A DNA stretch of 7,495 nt from assembly GCA_023252065.1 (NCBI GenBank), contig JAHEXO010000093.1, positions 1 to 7,495 of the forward strand, given 5' to 3'. Both the position numbers and the translations under genes were made by a program. Positions 1-6,022 of the stretch are shown piece by piece (positions within the stretch are counted from its first letter, which is position 1; each line of letters opens with the position of its first letter). This DNA comes from Nocardioides sp. Lineage in GTDB: Bacteria; Actinomycetota; Actinomycetes; Propionibacteriales; Nocardioidaceae. The notes under the pieces are model-generated. The model searched no databases. It was not told the DNA's origin and saw only the letters and a program-made list of their open reading frames with translations.

Positions 1-462
1 GACCATGCTCGCGATCACGACCTGGACGAGCGCGGTCAGGCCGCCGACGCCGAGGCCTTGGACGGCCCGGGCGCCGATCAGGATGCCCATGTTGGCGGCG
101 GTGCCGGCGATCAGCGAGCCGATCACGTAGATGACCAGCGCGGTCTGCACCAGCGCCTTCTTGGAGAACTGGTCGGACAGCTTCCCCCAGATCGGCGTGG
201 TCGCTGTCATCGTGAGCAGGGTGGCGACGACGACCCAGGTGTACTCGGTCTGGCTGCCGTGCAGGCTCTCGACGATGCGCGGCAGGGCGTTGGAGACGAC
301 GGTGCTCGACAGCATGGCGACGAACATCGCGAGCAGGAGGCCGGACATGGCCTCCAGCACCTCGCGGTGGGTCATCGCGCCGGAGCGCTCGACCGGGCTC
401 TCGTGGCTGGTGACGGCGGCAGCGCCGCCGGAGCGAACTGGGTCAGTGGTGGTGGTCGACAC
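1..462 (-). CDS. MFS drug efflux transporter, EmrB/QacA (DHA2) type, N-terminal part
   Basis: This is the first ~154 codons of a proton-driven multidrug efflux protein of the inner membrane; the rest lies beyond the left edge. After a polar N-terminus rich in Thr and Ser (about 40 residues), TM1 is followed by LSSTVVSNALPRIV, the equivalent of motif D1 (LDxTVVNVALP) of 14-TM transporters, here with Ser in place of the usual Asp. Motif A is present as GKLSDQFSKK near residue 95, and ARAVQGLGVGG near residue 135 matches motif B. I chose the GTG at 462 because GAGGA lies 5 nt upstream. An in-frame ATG at 474 is the alternative, but it has no visible Shine-Dalgarno sequence. A MarR-type dyad and a structured leader lie upstream (see those entries), suggesting inducible expression. 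The family is clear; the substrate cannot be told. Confidence 0.9.
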   Translation of the reverse strand, partial: MSTTTTDPVRSGGAAAVTSHESPVERSGAMTHREVLEAMSGLLLAMFVAMLSSTVVSNALPRIVESLHGSQTEYTWVVVATLLTMTATTPIWGKLSDQFSKKALVQTALVIYVIGSLIAGTAANMGILIGARAVQGLGVGGLTALVQVVIASMV

Positions 463-489
463 GGAGTTCCTCATGCAGCAGGGGGTAAC

Positions 490-506
490 AGTTGACTAGG
501 TCAACT
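490..506. promoter_or_regulatory. MarR/TetR-type operator dyad ahead of the efflux gene
   Basis: AGTTGAC-TAG-GTCAACT is a perfect inverted repeat with 7-nt arms and a 3-nt centre, ending 28 nt before the GTG start of the efflux gene. Dyads of this size and sequence are typical binding sites of MarR-family repressors next to drug efflux genes. On the minus strand a possible -10 hexamer TATAGT (504-509) overlaps the dyad edge, so a bound repressor would cover the promoter; the matching -35 is weak (TTCGGT). No regulator gene of this type is visible in the window, so it may lie beyond the left edge. Confidence 0.7.
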
Positions 507-556
507 ATATTCCACCCTGGCGCCCCACCGAAATCGACGGCCCCTGTAGATACAGA

Positions 557-628
557 CGACCCGCAGGTGTGACCTCGGAAGGTTCCGGGTCCCTCCGGCC
601 GGACGTGGGCCGGATCACCTGCGGGTCG
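557..628 (-). ncRNA. Compact three-way-junction RNA fold in the efflux gene leader
   Basis: Three nested perfect or near-perfect stems form one compact fold. The outer stem pairs 557-569 with 616-628 (13 bp, CGACCCGCAGGTG against CACCTGCGGGTCG). Inside it, 571-579 pairs with 584-591 (8 bp with one bulged base at 575, tetraloop 580-583), and 594-600 pairs with 608-614 (7 bp, TCCGGCC against GGCCGGA, 7-nt loop). Only single or double unpaired bases separate the helices (570, 592-593, 615). The fold can be drawn on either strand. I assign the minus strand because it sits between the leader ORF and the efflux gene. No U-run follows it, so it is not a standard intrinsic terminator. I do not recognise it as a named RNA family. 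Confidence 0.5.
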
Positions 629-633
629 GGTGT

Positions 634-687
634 CTGCGTTGTAGTGCCAGCAACACTTCGGGCTGGCCGGTTGCTGCTAGACCGCAG
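634..687 (-). promoter_or_regulatory. Competing hairpins overlapping the end of the leader ORF (attenuator candidate)
   Basis: A 7-bp stem pairs 648-654 with 670-676 (CAGCAAC with GTTGCTG) and starts directly at the stop codon of the leader ORF. A 5-bp stem pairs 634-638 with 683-687 and includes leader codons 10-11 (GCT GCG). An alternative 5-bp stem, 646-650 with 663-667 (GCCAG with CTGGC), shares bases with the 7-bp stem, so the two cannot form together. Overlap of a leader ORF with mutually exclusive stems is the hallmark of ribosome-dependent attenuation. The assignment is by eye, without energy calculation. Confidence 0.4.
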
Positions 688-715
688 CCACCTCACGCGT
701 CCAATAGGTACTCAA
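677..715 (-). CDS. 12-codon leader peptide (MSTYWTREVAAV)
   Basis: This short ORF starts with TTG and encodes MSTYWTREVAAV before a TAG stop. It is preceded by AAGGAGGTG (724-732), complementary over 9 nt to the usual 16S rRNA tail and the best Shine-Dalgarno match I saw in the window. Eight bases separate it from the start. A promoter-like -35/-10 pair lies just upstream, which would give a very short 5' UTR. The stop codon runs straight into a hairpin. The ORF is much too short for coding statistics; the support is the ribosome site, the promoter spacing and the downstream structure. The likely role is to sense ribosome stalling (for example by a translation inhibitor) and so control the efflux gene. 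The peptide contains no run of one amino acid, which argues against a classic amino-acid biosynthesis attenuator. Confidence 0.5.
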   Translation of the reverse strand: MSTYWTREVAAV

Positions 716-747
716 CTCTGGACCACCTCCTTCCGTCGGTTACGACG

Positions 748-777
748 ACGCTAACCCGCAGCACCAAGCCCGGACAA
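748..777 (-). promoter_or_regulatory. Candidate promoter of the leader/efflux transcript
   Basis: On the minus strand TTGTCC (772-777) and TAGCGT (748-753) are separated by 18 bp. They fit the -35 TTGACA (4 of 6) and the relaxed actinobacterial -10 TAnnnT. A start near 741 would put the strong Shine-Dalgarno sequence about 10 nt into the RNA. A small hairpin, CGTCG-GTTA-CGACG (734-747), lies between the -10 and the ribosome site. Confidence 0.45.
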
Positions 778-799
778 CAGGAATTGCTGTCCTGTGGTC
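773..799. repeat. Imperfect dyad between the leader promoter and the hydrolase
   Basis: GACAACAGGA and TCCTGTGGTC form an inverted repeat with 9 of 10 positions paired around a 7-nt centre (ATTGCTG). It covers the -35 of the minus-strand leader promoter and lies just upstream of the plus-strand hydrolase. It could be a regulator site or an RNA hairpin at the 5' end of the hydrolase message. Confidence 0.4.
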
Positions 800-813
800 G
801 ACGTTCTGGCCCC

Positions 814-1461
814 GTGGACCTCCAGCCCCGGCTCGTCACCGTCCGGTCGCCGAAGCAGCCGCGCGGTGCGGTGGTGGTGCTGCACGGGGGCGGCGCCCGC
901 GGTGACGCCGTCCCGGTCAGCGCCACCCAGCTGTCGGTGCTGCGGATGGTGCCGATCGCCCGGCGCATCGCGCGGACCCGTGACCTGGCCGTCTTCCGGC
1001 TGCTCAACTCCCAGCGCGGCTGGGGCGCGGGCGACACTCCACTGGCCGACGCCCGGTGGGCGCTGGCACAGGTGCGGGAGCGCTACGGCGACGTGCCCGT
1101 CGTCCTGGTCGGTCACTCCCTCGGCGGCCGGGCGGCGCTGCTGGCCTCGACCGAGCCTGACGTGGTCGGAGCGGTCCTTCTCAACGCCTACCTGCTGCCC
1201 GGCGACGATGCGGTCGACCCGGCCGGGCGGCGCCTGCTCTTCGTGCACGGCACCGACGACCGCATCGCGTCGATCGCGAAGGCCGAGGCGGCCGCGGCGC
1301 GGATCGGTCGGCGTACCGAGGTCGGCTTCCTGACCGTCGACGGCGGCAAGCACGCGATGCTCCGCCACGGTCGCGCGTTCACCGGGGCGGCAGCGGCGTT
1401 CACGGCCGAGGTCCTGCCCGGGGATCCCGTCCCTCGACCGGCCCGCCTTCCCGGGTCCTGA
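814..1461 (+). CDS. Alpha/beta hydrolase (dienelactone hydrolase-like fold)
   Basis: This is a 215-residue cytoplasmic serine hydrolase of the alpha/beta fold. The strand VVVLHGG (residues 20-26) supplies the oxyanion region, the nucleophile elbow is VLVGHSLGG with Ser102, the acid is Asp149 in HGTDD, and the catalytic His is His180 in GGKHAML. The triad is therefore complete and correctly ordered. There is no signal peptide. I prefer the GTG at 814 (MDLQPRLVTV). An in-frame TTG at 784 would add ten residues, but it lies inside a dyad and its AGGA is too close to the start. Neither start has a good ribosome site. The gene converges on the radical SAM gene, with 13 nt between the stop codons, so it is probably not part of that operon. 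The substrate is unknown: esterase, lactonase or peptide hydrolase activities are all possible for this fold. Confidence 0.85.
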   Translation: MDLQPRLVTVRSPKQPRGAVVVLHGGGARGDAVPVSATQLSVLRMVPIARRIARTRDLAVFRLLNSQRGWGAGDTPLADARWALAQVRERYGDVPVVLVGHSLGGRAALLASTEPDVVGAVLLNAYLLPGDDAVDPAGRRLLFVHGTDDRIASIAKAEAAAARIGRRTEVGFLTVDGGKHAMLRHGRAFTGAAAAFTAEVLPGDPVPRPARLPGS

Positions 1462-1472
1462 CCAGGCGGTCT

Positions 1473-1484
1473 CGTCAGCTGACG
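1473..1484. repeat. 12-bp perfect palindrome at the convergent gene ends
   Basis: CGTCAGCTGACG is a perfect palindrome that contains the TGA stop of the radical SAM gene. It has no loop and no T-run, so a terminator role is doubtful. No other terminator-like structure is visible between the two convergent stop codons. Confidence 0.3.
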
Positions 1485-2818
1485 GCGACGATCGGGAGCT
1501 GCCGGTGCGTCGGCTTGGTGAGCGTGCCGGCCTCGGCCGCCGCGGCGTACTCCTCGACCTGGCGGCGATGGGTGAGCCGGAAGGTCGAGCACTTCGAGTC
1601 ACCCGGCTCAGCCATCTGGTTGTGGGCGCACCCGCCCATGCAGGTCGGCAGGGCGATGCAGGAGCGACAGTCCTCGTCGGCGAACGGGTCGTAGCGAAGC
1701 CACTTCAGCGCCCGGTCGTTCGGGTCCTGCCAGGAGCGCAGGTGGCCGATCACCTCTCGGGCGTCGCCGACGTTGTCGTAGCACTTGTAGAGCTCGCCGC
1801 GAGCGCCGACCACCAGCTCGTTCTCGCGGACGGCCGTGCACGGCGTCCCGACCGGTGTCGGCAGCGAAGGCTCGGCGAGCCCCCGCTGGTACGCCGCGGC
1901 CAGGAACTCCTGCTCGACCGCGGCGAACTCCGGGAGCGTGAAGCAGTGCGGGCGGTAGGTCTCGCTCGGAGCGCCGGCCTGGTCGGGGTAAGCCACGATG
2001 CGCCCCGGGTAGACGGTCACCCTCCCGGCCAGGTCGCGCTCGACCAGCTGGTCGAGCAGGCGGAGATACTCCTGGGCGTTGGAGGCGTCGAGGTTGACCC
2101 GGACCGAGATCGGGATCAGGTCGGCGCAGGCGACGATGTTGTCCAGGACGACGCCGAAGGTGCCGCGGCCGTTGCGCAGCGGGCGCATCAGGTCGTGGGT
2201 CTCGGCGGGACCGTCGAGGGTGATCTGCGCGTTGCGCACCCGCAGCGCCTTCAACCGACGCGCCACCGGTGGTGTCAGGAGATAGCCATTGGTGAGGATC
2301 CTGGCGCCGTAGCGCACCCCGGCCGCCTTCGTGCGCTCCAGGAAGGCCTCCGAGAGCCGGTCGATCCGGTCCTGGGCCAGCAGCGGCTCACCGCCGTACC
2401 AGGTGACGTGGAAGCGCTCGATCGTCGGCAGCTGGGCGTCCAGCACCTCGAGCAGCAGCCGCTCGGTCTCCTCGTCGAGGATCGCGGTCGGCTTGTTCTC
2501 GAAGCAGTAGGGGCAGTCGAAGTTGCAGCCCAGGCTGGACACGATCGTGAGCGCGAACGACGACCGGTCGGCCGTCCCCGCGCGGTAGCGGCGTTCCAGC
2601 GCTTCGAGCTCGTCGATGTCGTCAGCCACCAGCATCCTGGCCAGGGTCAGGTCACGCAGCGTGTCGAGCGGGGGCCGGCGTGAGCCGTCGCCATCGAGGA
2701 ATGCCAGCACGCCTGCCCACTCATCACGACGGACCGAGCAGACCCGGCCCGAGAGCCCGTTGTGGATCCAGGTTCGCTCAGCGCGCTCGACGACGACGTT
2801 GTAGCGCGACAGCCGCAT
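1475..2818 (-). CDS. Radical SAM/SPASM peptide maturase
   Basis: This 447-residue iron-sulfur enzyme splits S-adenosylmethionine to a radical and is predicted to modify the peptide encoded just upstream. The radical SAM cluster motif is CNFDCPYC (Cys98, Cys102, Cys105), followed by WYGGEP (140-145), the SAM-binding GGE region. The C-terminal SPASM domain is complete: Cys327-x13-Gly341-x4-Cys346, then Cys384-x2-Cys387-x5-Cys393-x3-Cys397 and a last Cys410, matching the CX9-15GX4C ... CX2CX5CX3C ... C rule for two auxiliary [4Fe-4S] clusters. Residues 1-90, before the radical SAM core, contain strand-like and helical segments as in many maturases with a built-in PqqD-like peptide recognition domain; that part is inference. 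The ATG lies 11 nt after the precursor stop, with no strong ribosome site of its own, so translation is probably coupled. The length is normal for the family. The bond it makes is unknown. Confidence 0.93.
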   Translation of the reverse strand: MRLSRYNVVVERAERTWIHNGLSGRVCSVRRDEWAGVLAFLDGDGSRRPPLDTLRDLTLARMLVADDIDELEALERRYRAGTADRSSFALTIVSSLGCNFDCPYCFENKPTAILDEETERLLLEVLDAQLPTIERFHVTWYGGEPLLAQDRIDRLSEAFLERTKAAGVRYGARILTNGYLLTPPVARRLKALRVRNAQITLDGPAETHDLMRPLRNGRGTFGVVLDNIVACADLIPISVRVNLDASNAQEYLRLLDQLVERDLAGRVTVYPGRIVAYPDQAGAPSETYRPHCFTLPEFAAVEQEFLAAAYQRGLAEPSLPTPVGTPCTAVRENELVVGARGELYKCYDNVGDAREVIGHLRSWQDPNDRALKWLRYDPFADEDCRSCIALPTCMGGCAHNQMAEPGDSKCSTFRLTHRRQVEEYAAAAEAGTLTKPTHRQLPIVAVS

Positions 2819-2829
2819 GACCGACGGGA

Positions 2830-3123
2830 CTAGCCCTCGCCACCTTCGCCTTCGTCGTCACCGTCGTCGTCGCCATCGCCCATGCCCCCGCCCTTGCCGC
2901 CGCACGGCCTGACCACCAGCGAGATGTCGACCCACAGACCGCTGGCGTCCGTGGGCTTCTTGTGGTCGTGCTTGTCGACCGTCACGCTCTTGGCGTTGGT
3001 GAGGTCGCGAGACAGGGTGGCGAGGTAGGAGTCGATGTCCTCCTGGCTGATGGTCGGAGGCACCTCGACGGTCATGTGGAAGGTGACGGGGTCGTCCTCA
3101 CTCCACTCGTTCGACTCTGACAT
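2830..3123 (-). CDS. Putative RiPP precursor with Gly/Asp-rich C-terminal tail
   Basis: This 97-residue protein is the likely substrate of the adjacent radical SAM/SPASM enzyme. A strong ribosome site (GGGGGGAG, 4 nt before the ATG) supports the start at 3123. Residues 1-12 are acidic. Residues 13-72 look like a small folded unit: strand VTFHMTVEV, helix about 27-44, strand SVTVDKH and strand WVDISLVV. This is unusually ordered for a RiPP leader. From the single Cys74 onward the tail (75-97) has 12 Gly, 6 Asp, 3 Glu, one Lys and one Met, with no aromatic residue. There is no double-Gly protease site in the usual place and no signal peptide. I do not recognise the family. The precursor role is inferred from size, position and tail. 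The alternative is a small accessory or carrier protein for the maturase. Confidence 0.75.
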   Translation of the reverse strand: MSESNEWSEDDPVTFHMTVEVPPTISQEDIDSYLATLSRDLTNAKSVTVDKHDHKKPTDASGLWVDISLVVRPCGGKGGGMGDGDDDGDDEGEGGEG

Positions 3124-3205
3124 GTCGCTCCCCCCGGGTCACGACCTCCGCCGTGGCTCTGTATCCAGCCCGAGCACCCTGATGAGGGACAAGGTGCCGT
3201 GCCTC
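3124..3205 (-). promoter_or_regulatory. Promoter region of the precursor-maturase pair
   Basis: The 82-nt gap after the LAL regulator gene is long enough for a separate promoter. It holds TCAGGGT on the minus strand (3176-3182), the same 7-mer found three times ahead of the two LuxR-type genes, here inside the small dyad CCCT-GATG-AGGG (3177-3188). Seven bases downstream is CTGGATAC (3161-3168), also shared with the LAL upstream region. No good -35 at proper spacing is visible, as expected for an activator-dependent promoter. Confidence 0.45.
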
Positions 3206-6022
3206 TCAGGCGCGCGTCAAGGGGGTGGGCGCGGCCCCCGACCGCACGTCGGCCGAGCCCAGTGCCGTGCCGAGCTCGTCGCGCGACCGGATCCCGAGCT
3301 TGCGGTAGACCGCCATCAGATGGGTCTCGACGGTCTTGATGGTGACGAAGAGGCGCTCGGCGATCTGCCGGTTGGTGAGTCCCTCGGCAGCGAGTGTGGC
3401 GACCTCCCGCTGGGAGTCGGTGAGCGACGTCGGACCGGTGGCGCGGACTCGGCGGGGTCGGCTGCCGGCCAGGAGCAGCTCCTGCCGGCTGCGCTCCAGC
3501 ACTCGCGCCATCTCCATCTCGCCGGCCAGGTCCGTGGCCCGGACCAACGCCTCGCGCGCTTCCGGCAGCCGGTCGGCCTTGCGTAGCGCAGCGCCGTACG
3601 ACGCCAGGACGCGGGCCAGGACCGGCCGGGACGGGGTCGGTTCGATGAGCTCCACCGCCTCGGCGAGCAACGGGATCGCCTCGCGGACCGGGACGAAGCT
3701 CGCCGCCCGACGCAGAGCCTCGGCGAGCCGCGGGCGCGGCCCGTACTCCCGACGGAGCTCCAGCTCCCGACGCGCCTCGGCGGCCGCACGATCCCGGTCA
3801 CCGAGCGCCTCGTAGACGTGGCTGGCCAGGAGGTGCGGCTGGAGCTCGACCTCGACCTGCTGCAGGCCAGTGCTCGAGTCCACCGTGAGGTGGAGCTCCT
3901 CCAGCATCACGAGCGCCTGAGCCGGGTCGCCTGAGAGGAGGAGCCCCAGCGCCGGCCACACCAAGTCATCCCCGATCCGCTCTCGCAGGAGGTCGGCCGC
4001 CAGGGAGTAGTCCCCCTGCTCGTGCGCGATCCGCCCGCGCGTGAACCGGTGCGAGCCGTCGTAGCCGGTGACCCCGTGTCGGGAGGTGAACTCCTCGGCT
4101 GCCTTCAGCTGCTCCAGCGCGTCCTCGAAGTCCCCGCGCGCGTTGGCGTGCTGGATCCGGCGGTGGTCCAGCTCCGCCTGGAGCTGGGGTCGGACGCCGG
4201 CCAGCAGCGCAACGGCCGGAGCCACACGGTCCAGCACCTCGGCGGCCTCCGCGAGCCCACCGTCGACGAGGAAGGTCGCGGCGGCCAGCCCGGTGCGGAC
4301 GTCCCACTCCGTGAAGTCGTCGGCCGCGTCCGGGAGACTGTCTACGACCCGACGCAGGTCCGAGAGCAACCCTTCCGTGGAGCCGCCGGGTAAGCCCCGC
4401 TCGTAGACGGCGGTGAGCACCAGCAGGTAGCGGCTCACGTCACGATCAGTGGGAATCGAGCGGGCCTTCGTCTCCGCGAGCTCCGCCGGGAGGTCGCCCA
4501 GATCGGGGTCCGCGCTCATGATCACGTTGGACAGCAGCATGGAGCGCAGGATGATCTCGGCGTCGGTGTCACCGTAGGGCCGCAGCCGAAGAGCGCGGCG
4601 CTGGAGGTCGCCCACTTCGTCGAATCGGTTGGTCTCGTCGAGGAGCGCGAACAGGTCCGCTGCGGCCTCCAGCGCCACGGCGCGCTCAGCGGACCGGAAC
4701 ACGGTCTCCAGGTGCTCGCGCGCCGCCGCCACCTCCATGTCCAGGCGCTCGGCGCGGCCGAGCCAGAGCAGGATGATGTCGCGCTGGTCCGCGGGAGCGG
4801 GCTCGTCCAGCGCACGCTGGAGCAGACGCCGCGCCGCCGCGGCCGAGCCGGCATCGAGCGCGGTCTCTCCCTGCGCCCGGAGGTACGCCGAGACCGCGGT
4901 GTCCCCCGAACCGGGCGAGGCGAGGAGGTGCTGGGCGACCGCGCCCGGGTCCTCACCCGCGGACCAGAGGATCCGCGCCGCCCGGGCGTGCAGCTCGCCG
5001 GCCATCACCTCGGGGAGCTCAGCCTCCACGGCCGCCCGGAGCAGGGGGTGGAGGAACTCGACGGGGTCCCCGTGCGCGAACACGCTGGCCACCTCGAGCC
5101 GGGCAGCCTCCCCTGCGGCGACGGCATCGCCGAGCTGCGCCAGCTCGGCGGCGTATCGCAGGGAGCAGCCGTCGCCCAGGACCGCCGCCGCCTGGGCCAG
5201 TGCGGCCGCAGCGGGGCCGAGCTCGCCCAGCCGCCACGACATCGTGCGCTGGAGGGAGAGGGTGCCGTCGAGCCGGAGTGCCTGCGGGTCGAGGCGGGCA
5301 CCGGGCTCGAACGAGCGGAGCAGCTCGGTGACGTAGAACGGGTTGCCGCGGGAGACCTGCAGGCACTCCCGGACGAAGTCGTCGCCTGCCGGGCCGCCGA
5401 GGCGTTCGGACGCCAGCTCCTCCACGGCCGCCCGCGACAGGGTCTCTGGACTGAGCACCGTGCAGTCCGGATGGGCGGCCATCGCCGCCAGGAGCCGCTG
5501 GACCTCGGGGTTCTCGACCGGCCGGCTCGCCACCACGAGGGCGACCCGCTGGGCCGAGATCTCGGCCTGCACGTCGAGCAGCACCCGCAGAGAGGCGGCG
5601 TCCGCCCAGTGCGCGTCGTCGACCGCGAGCAGCAGCGGATCGCGCTCGGCCAGCCAGGCGATCAGCCACTGGCACCCGTAGTCGACACCCTGGGACAGGT
5701 CGGCACCCGGCGTGAACAACGGCGCGGCGAACCGGGCCGCGCCCTCCAGCGCGACGACGCCACCAGCCTCCTCGACCGCGGGTCCGAGCAGGCGCCGGAG
5801 CACCTCGAACGGCGCCGCCGACGCGAGATGTCGGGCGCGAGCACCGAGCGTGCGGACACCCTGCTCGCGCGCCTGCTCCACGGCGTACTCGACCAGGGTG
5901 CTCTTGCCGCGGCCAGCCCTGGCCTCCAGGAGCAGGGAACCTCCACGGCCCTCGGCGAGGCGCGCGAGGGCGGCGTCGATCACGGCGATCTCGGCCGTCC
6001 GCTCGTAGAGCCGCGTCGTCAC
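3206..6022 (-). CDS. LAL-type LuxR family transcriptional regulator
   Basis: This 938-residue cytoplasmic regulator has the large ATP-binding LuxR layout. An N-terminal ATPase carries a Walker A region ARAGRGKST (34-42) and a Walker B LLLAVDDAHWAD (130-141). A long helical middle part with TPR-like character follows, and a C-terminal LuxR helix-turn-helix (about 866-922) contains LTDSQREVATLAAEGLTNRQ. Such proteins usually activate nearby pathways, often those for secondary metabolites, on binding a ligand and ATP. The Walker A lacks its first Gly (Ala34 where GxxGxGK is expected). The start at GTG 6022 is set by GGGGGAA just upstream. An upstream TTG at 6100 would place the repeated TCAGGGT sites inside the coding region. 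It precedes the precursor and maturase on the same strand and is divergent from a second LuxR-type gene. Confidence 0.92.
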   Translation of the reverse strand: MTTRLYERTAEIAVIDAALARLAEGRGGSLLLEARAGRGKSTLVEYAVEQAREQGVRTLGARARHLASAAPFEVLRRLLGPAVEEAGGVVALEGAARFAAPLFTPGADLSQGVDYGCQWLIAWLAERDPLLLAVDDAHWADAASLRVLLDVQAEISAQRVALVVASRPVENPEVQRLLAAMAAHPDCTVLSPETLSRAAVEELASERLGGPAGDDFVRECLQVSRGNPFYVTELLRSFEPGARLDPQALRLDGTLSLQRTMSWRLGELGPAAAALAQAAAVLGDGCSLRYAAELAQLGDAVAAGEAARLEVASVFAHGDPVEFLHPLLRAAVEAELPEVMAGELHARAARILWSAGEDPGAVAQHLLASPGSGDTAVSAYLRAQGETALDAGSAAAARRLLQRALDEPAPADQRDIILLWLGRAERLDMEVAAAREHLETVFRSAERAVALEAAADLFALLDETNRFDEVGDLQRRALRLRPYGDTDAEIILRSMLLSNVIMSADPDLGDLPAELAETKARSIPTDRDVSRYLLVLTAVYERGLPGGSTEGLLSDLRRVVDSLPDAADDFTEWDVRTGLAAATFLVDGGLAEAAEVLDRVAPAVALLAGVRPQLQAELDHRRIQHANARGDFEDALEQLKAAEEFTSRHGVTGYDGSHRFTRGRIAHEQGDYSLAADLLRERIGDDLVWPALGLLLSGDPAQALVMLEELHLTVDSSTGLQQVEVELQPHLLASHVYEALGDRDRAAAEARRELELRREYGPRPRLAEALRRAASFVPVREAIPLLAEAVELIEPTPSRPVLARVLASYGAALRKADRLPEAREALVRATDLAGEMEMARVLERSRQELLLAGSRPRRVRATGPTSLTDSQREVATLAAEGLTNRQIAERLFVTIKTVETHLMAVYRKLGIRSRDELGTALGSADVRSGAAPTPLTRA

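Noticed and set aside
58..499. Two overlapping plus-strand open frames opposite the efflux gene
   Set aside because: The minus strand of the same segment translates into a clear MFS N-terminus with motif A, and the plus-strand products resemble nothing.
544..555. CTGTA-GA-TACAG inverted repeat as an operator
   Set aside because: The arms are only 5 bp and the repeat lies directly against the larger RNA fold; it is too short to support on its own.
557..628. tRNA gene
   Set aside because: The size and branching suggested a tRNA, but there is no cloverleaf with anticodon arm, no TTCGA-type loop and only two inner arms.
505..696. 63-codon minus-strand open frame across the structured leader
   Set aside because: It runs through the three-way-junction fold, has no ribosome site at its GTG, and its composition is not protein-like. 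The structure explains the sequence better.
1462..1474. Intrinsic terminator between the convergent hydrolase and radical SAM genes
   Set aside because: No stem-loop with a T-run is present in the 13-nt gap; the nearby palindrome has no loop.
1505..2683. Long open frame on the plus strand opposite the radical SAM gene (392 codons)
   Set aside because: It is an antisense shadow of a gene with clear catalytic motifs. Its product is Arg/Gly/Val-rich without any recognisable domain, as expected from high-GC codon usage.
2830..2901. Gly/Asp-rich tail as a frameshift or sequencing artefact
   Set aside because: The frame stays open from a strong ribosome site through a protein-like region, ends in a normal TAG, and the next gene follows at 11 nt, so the tail looks genuine.
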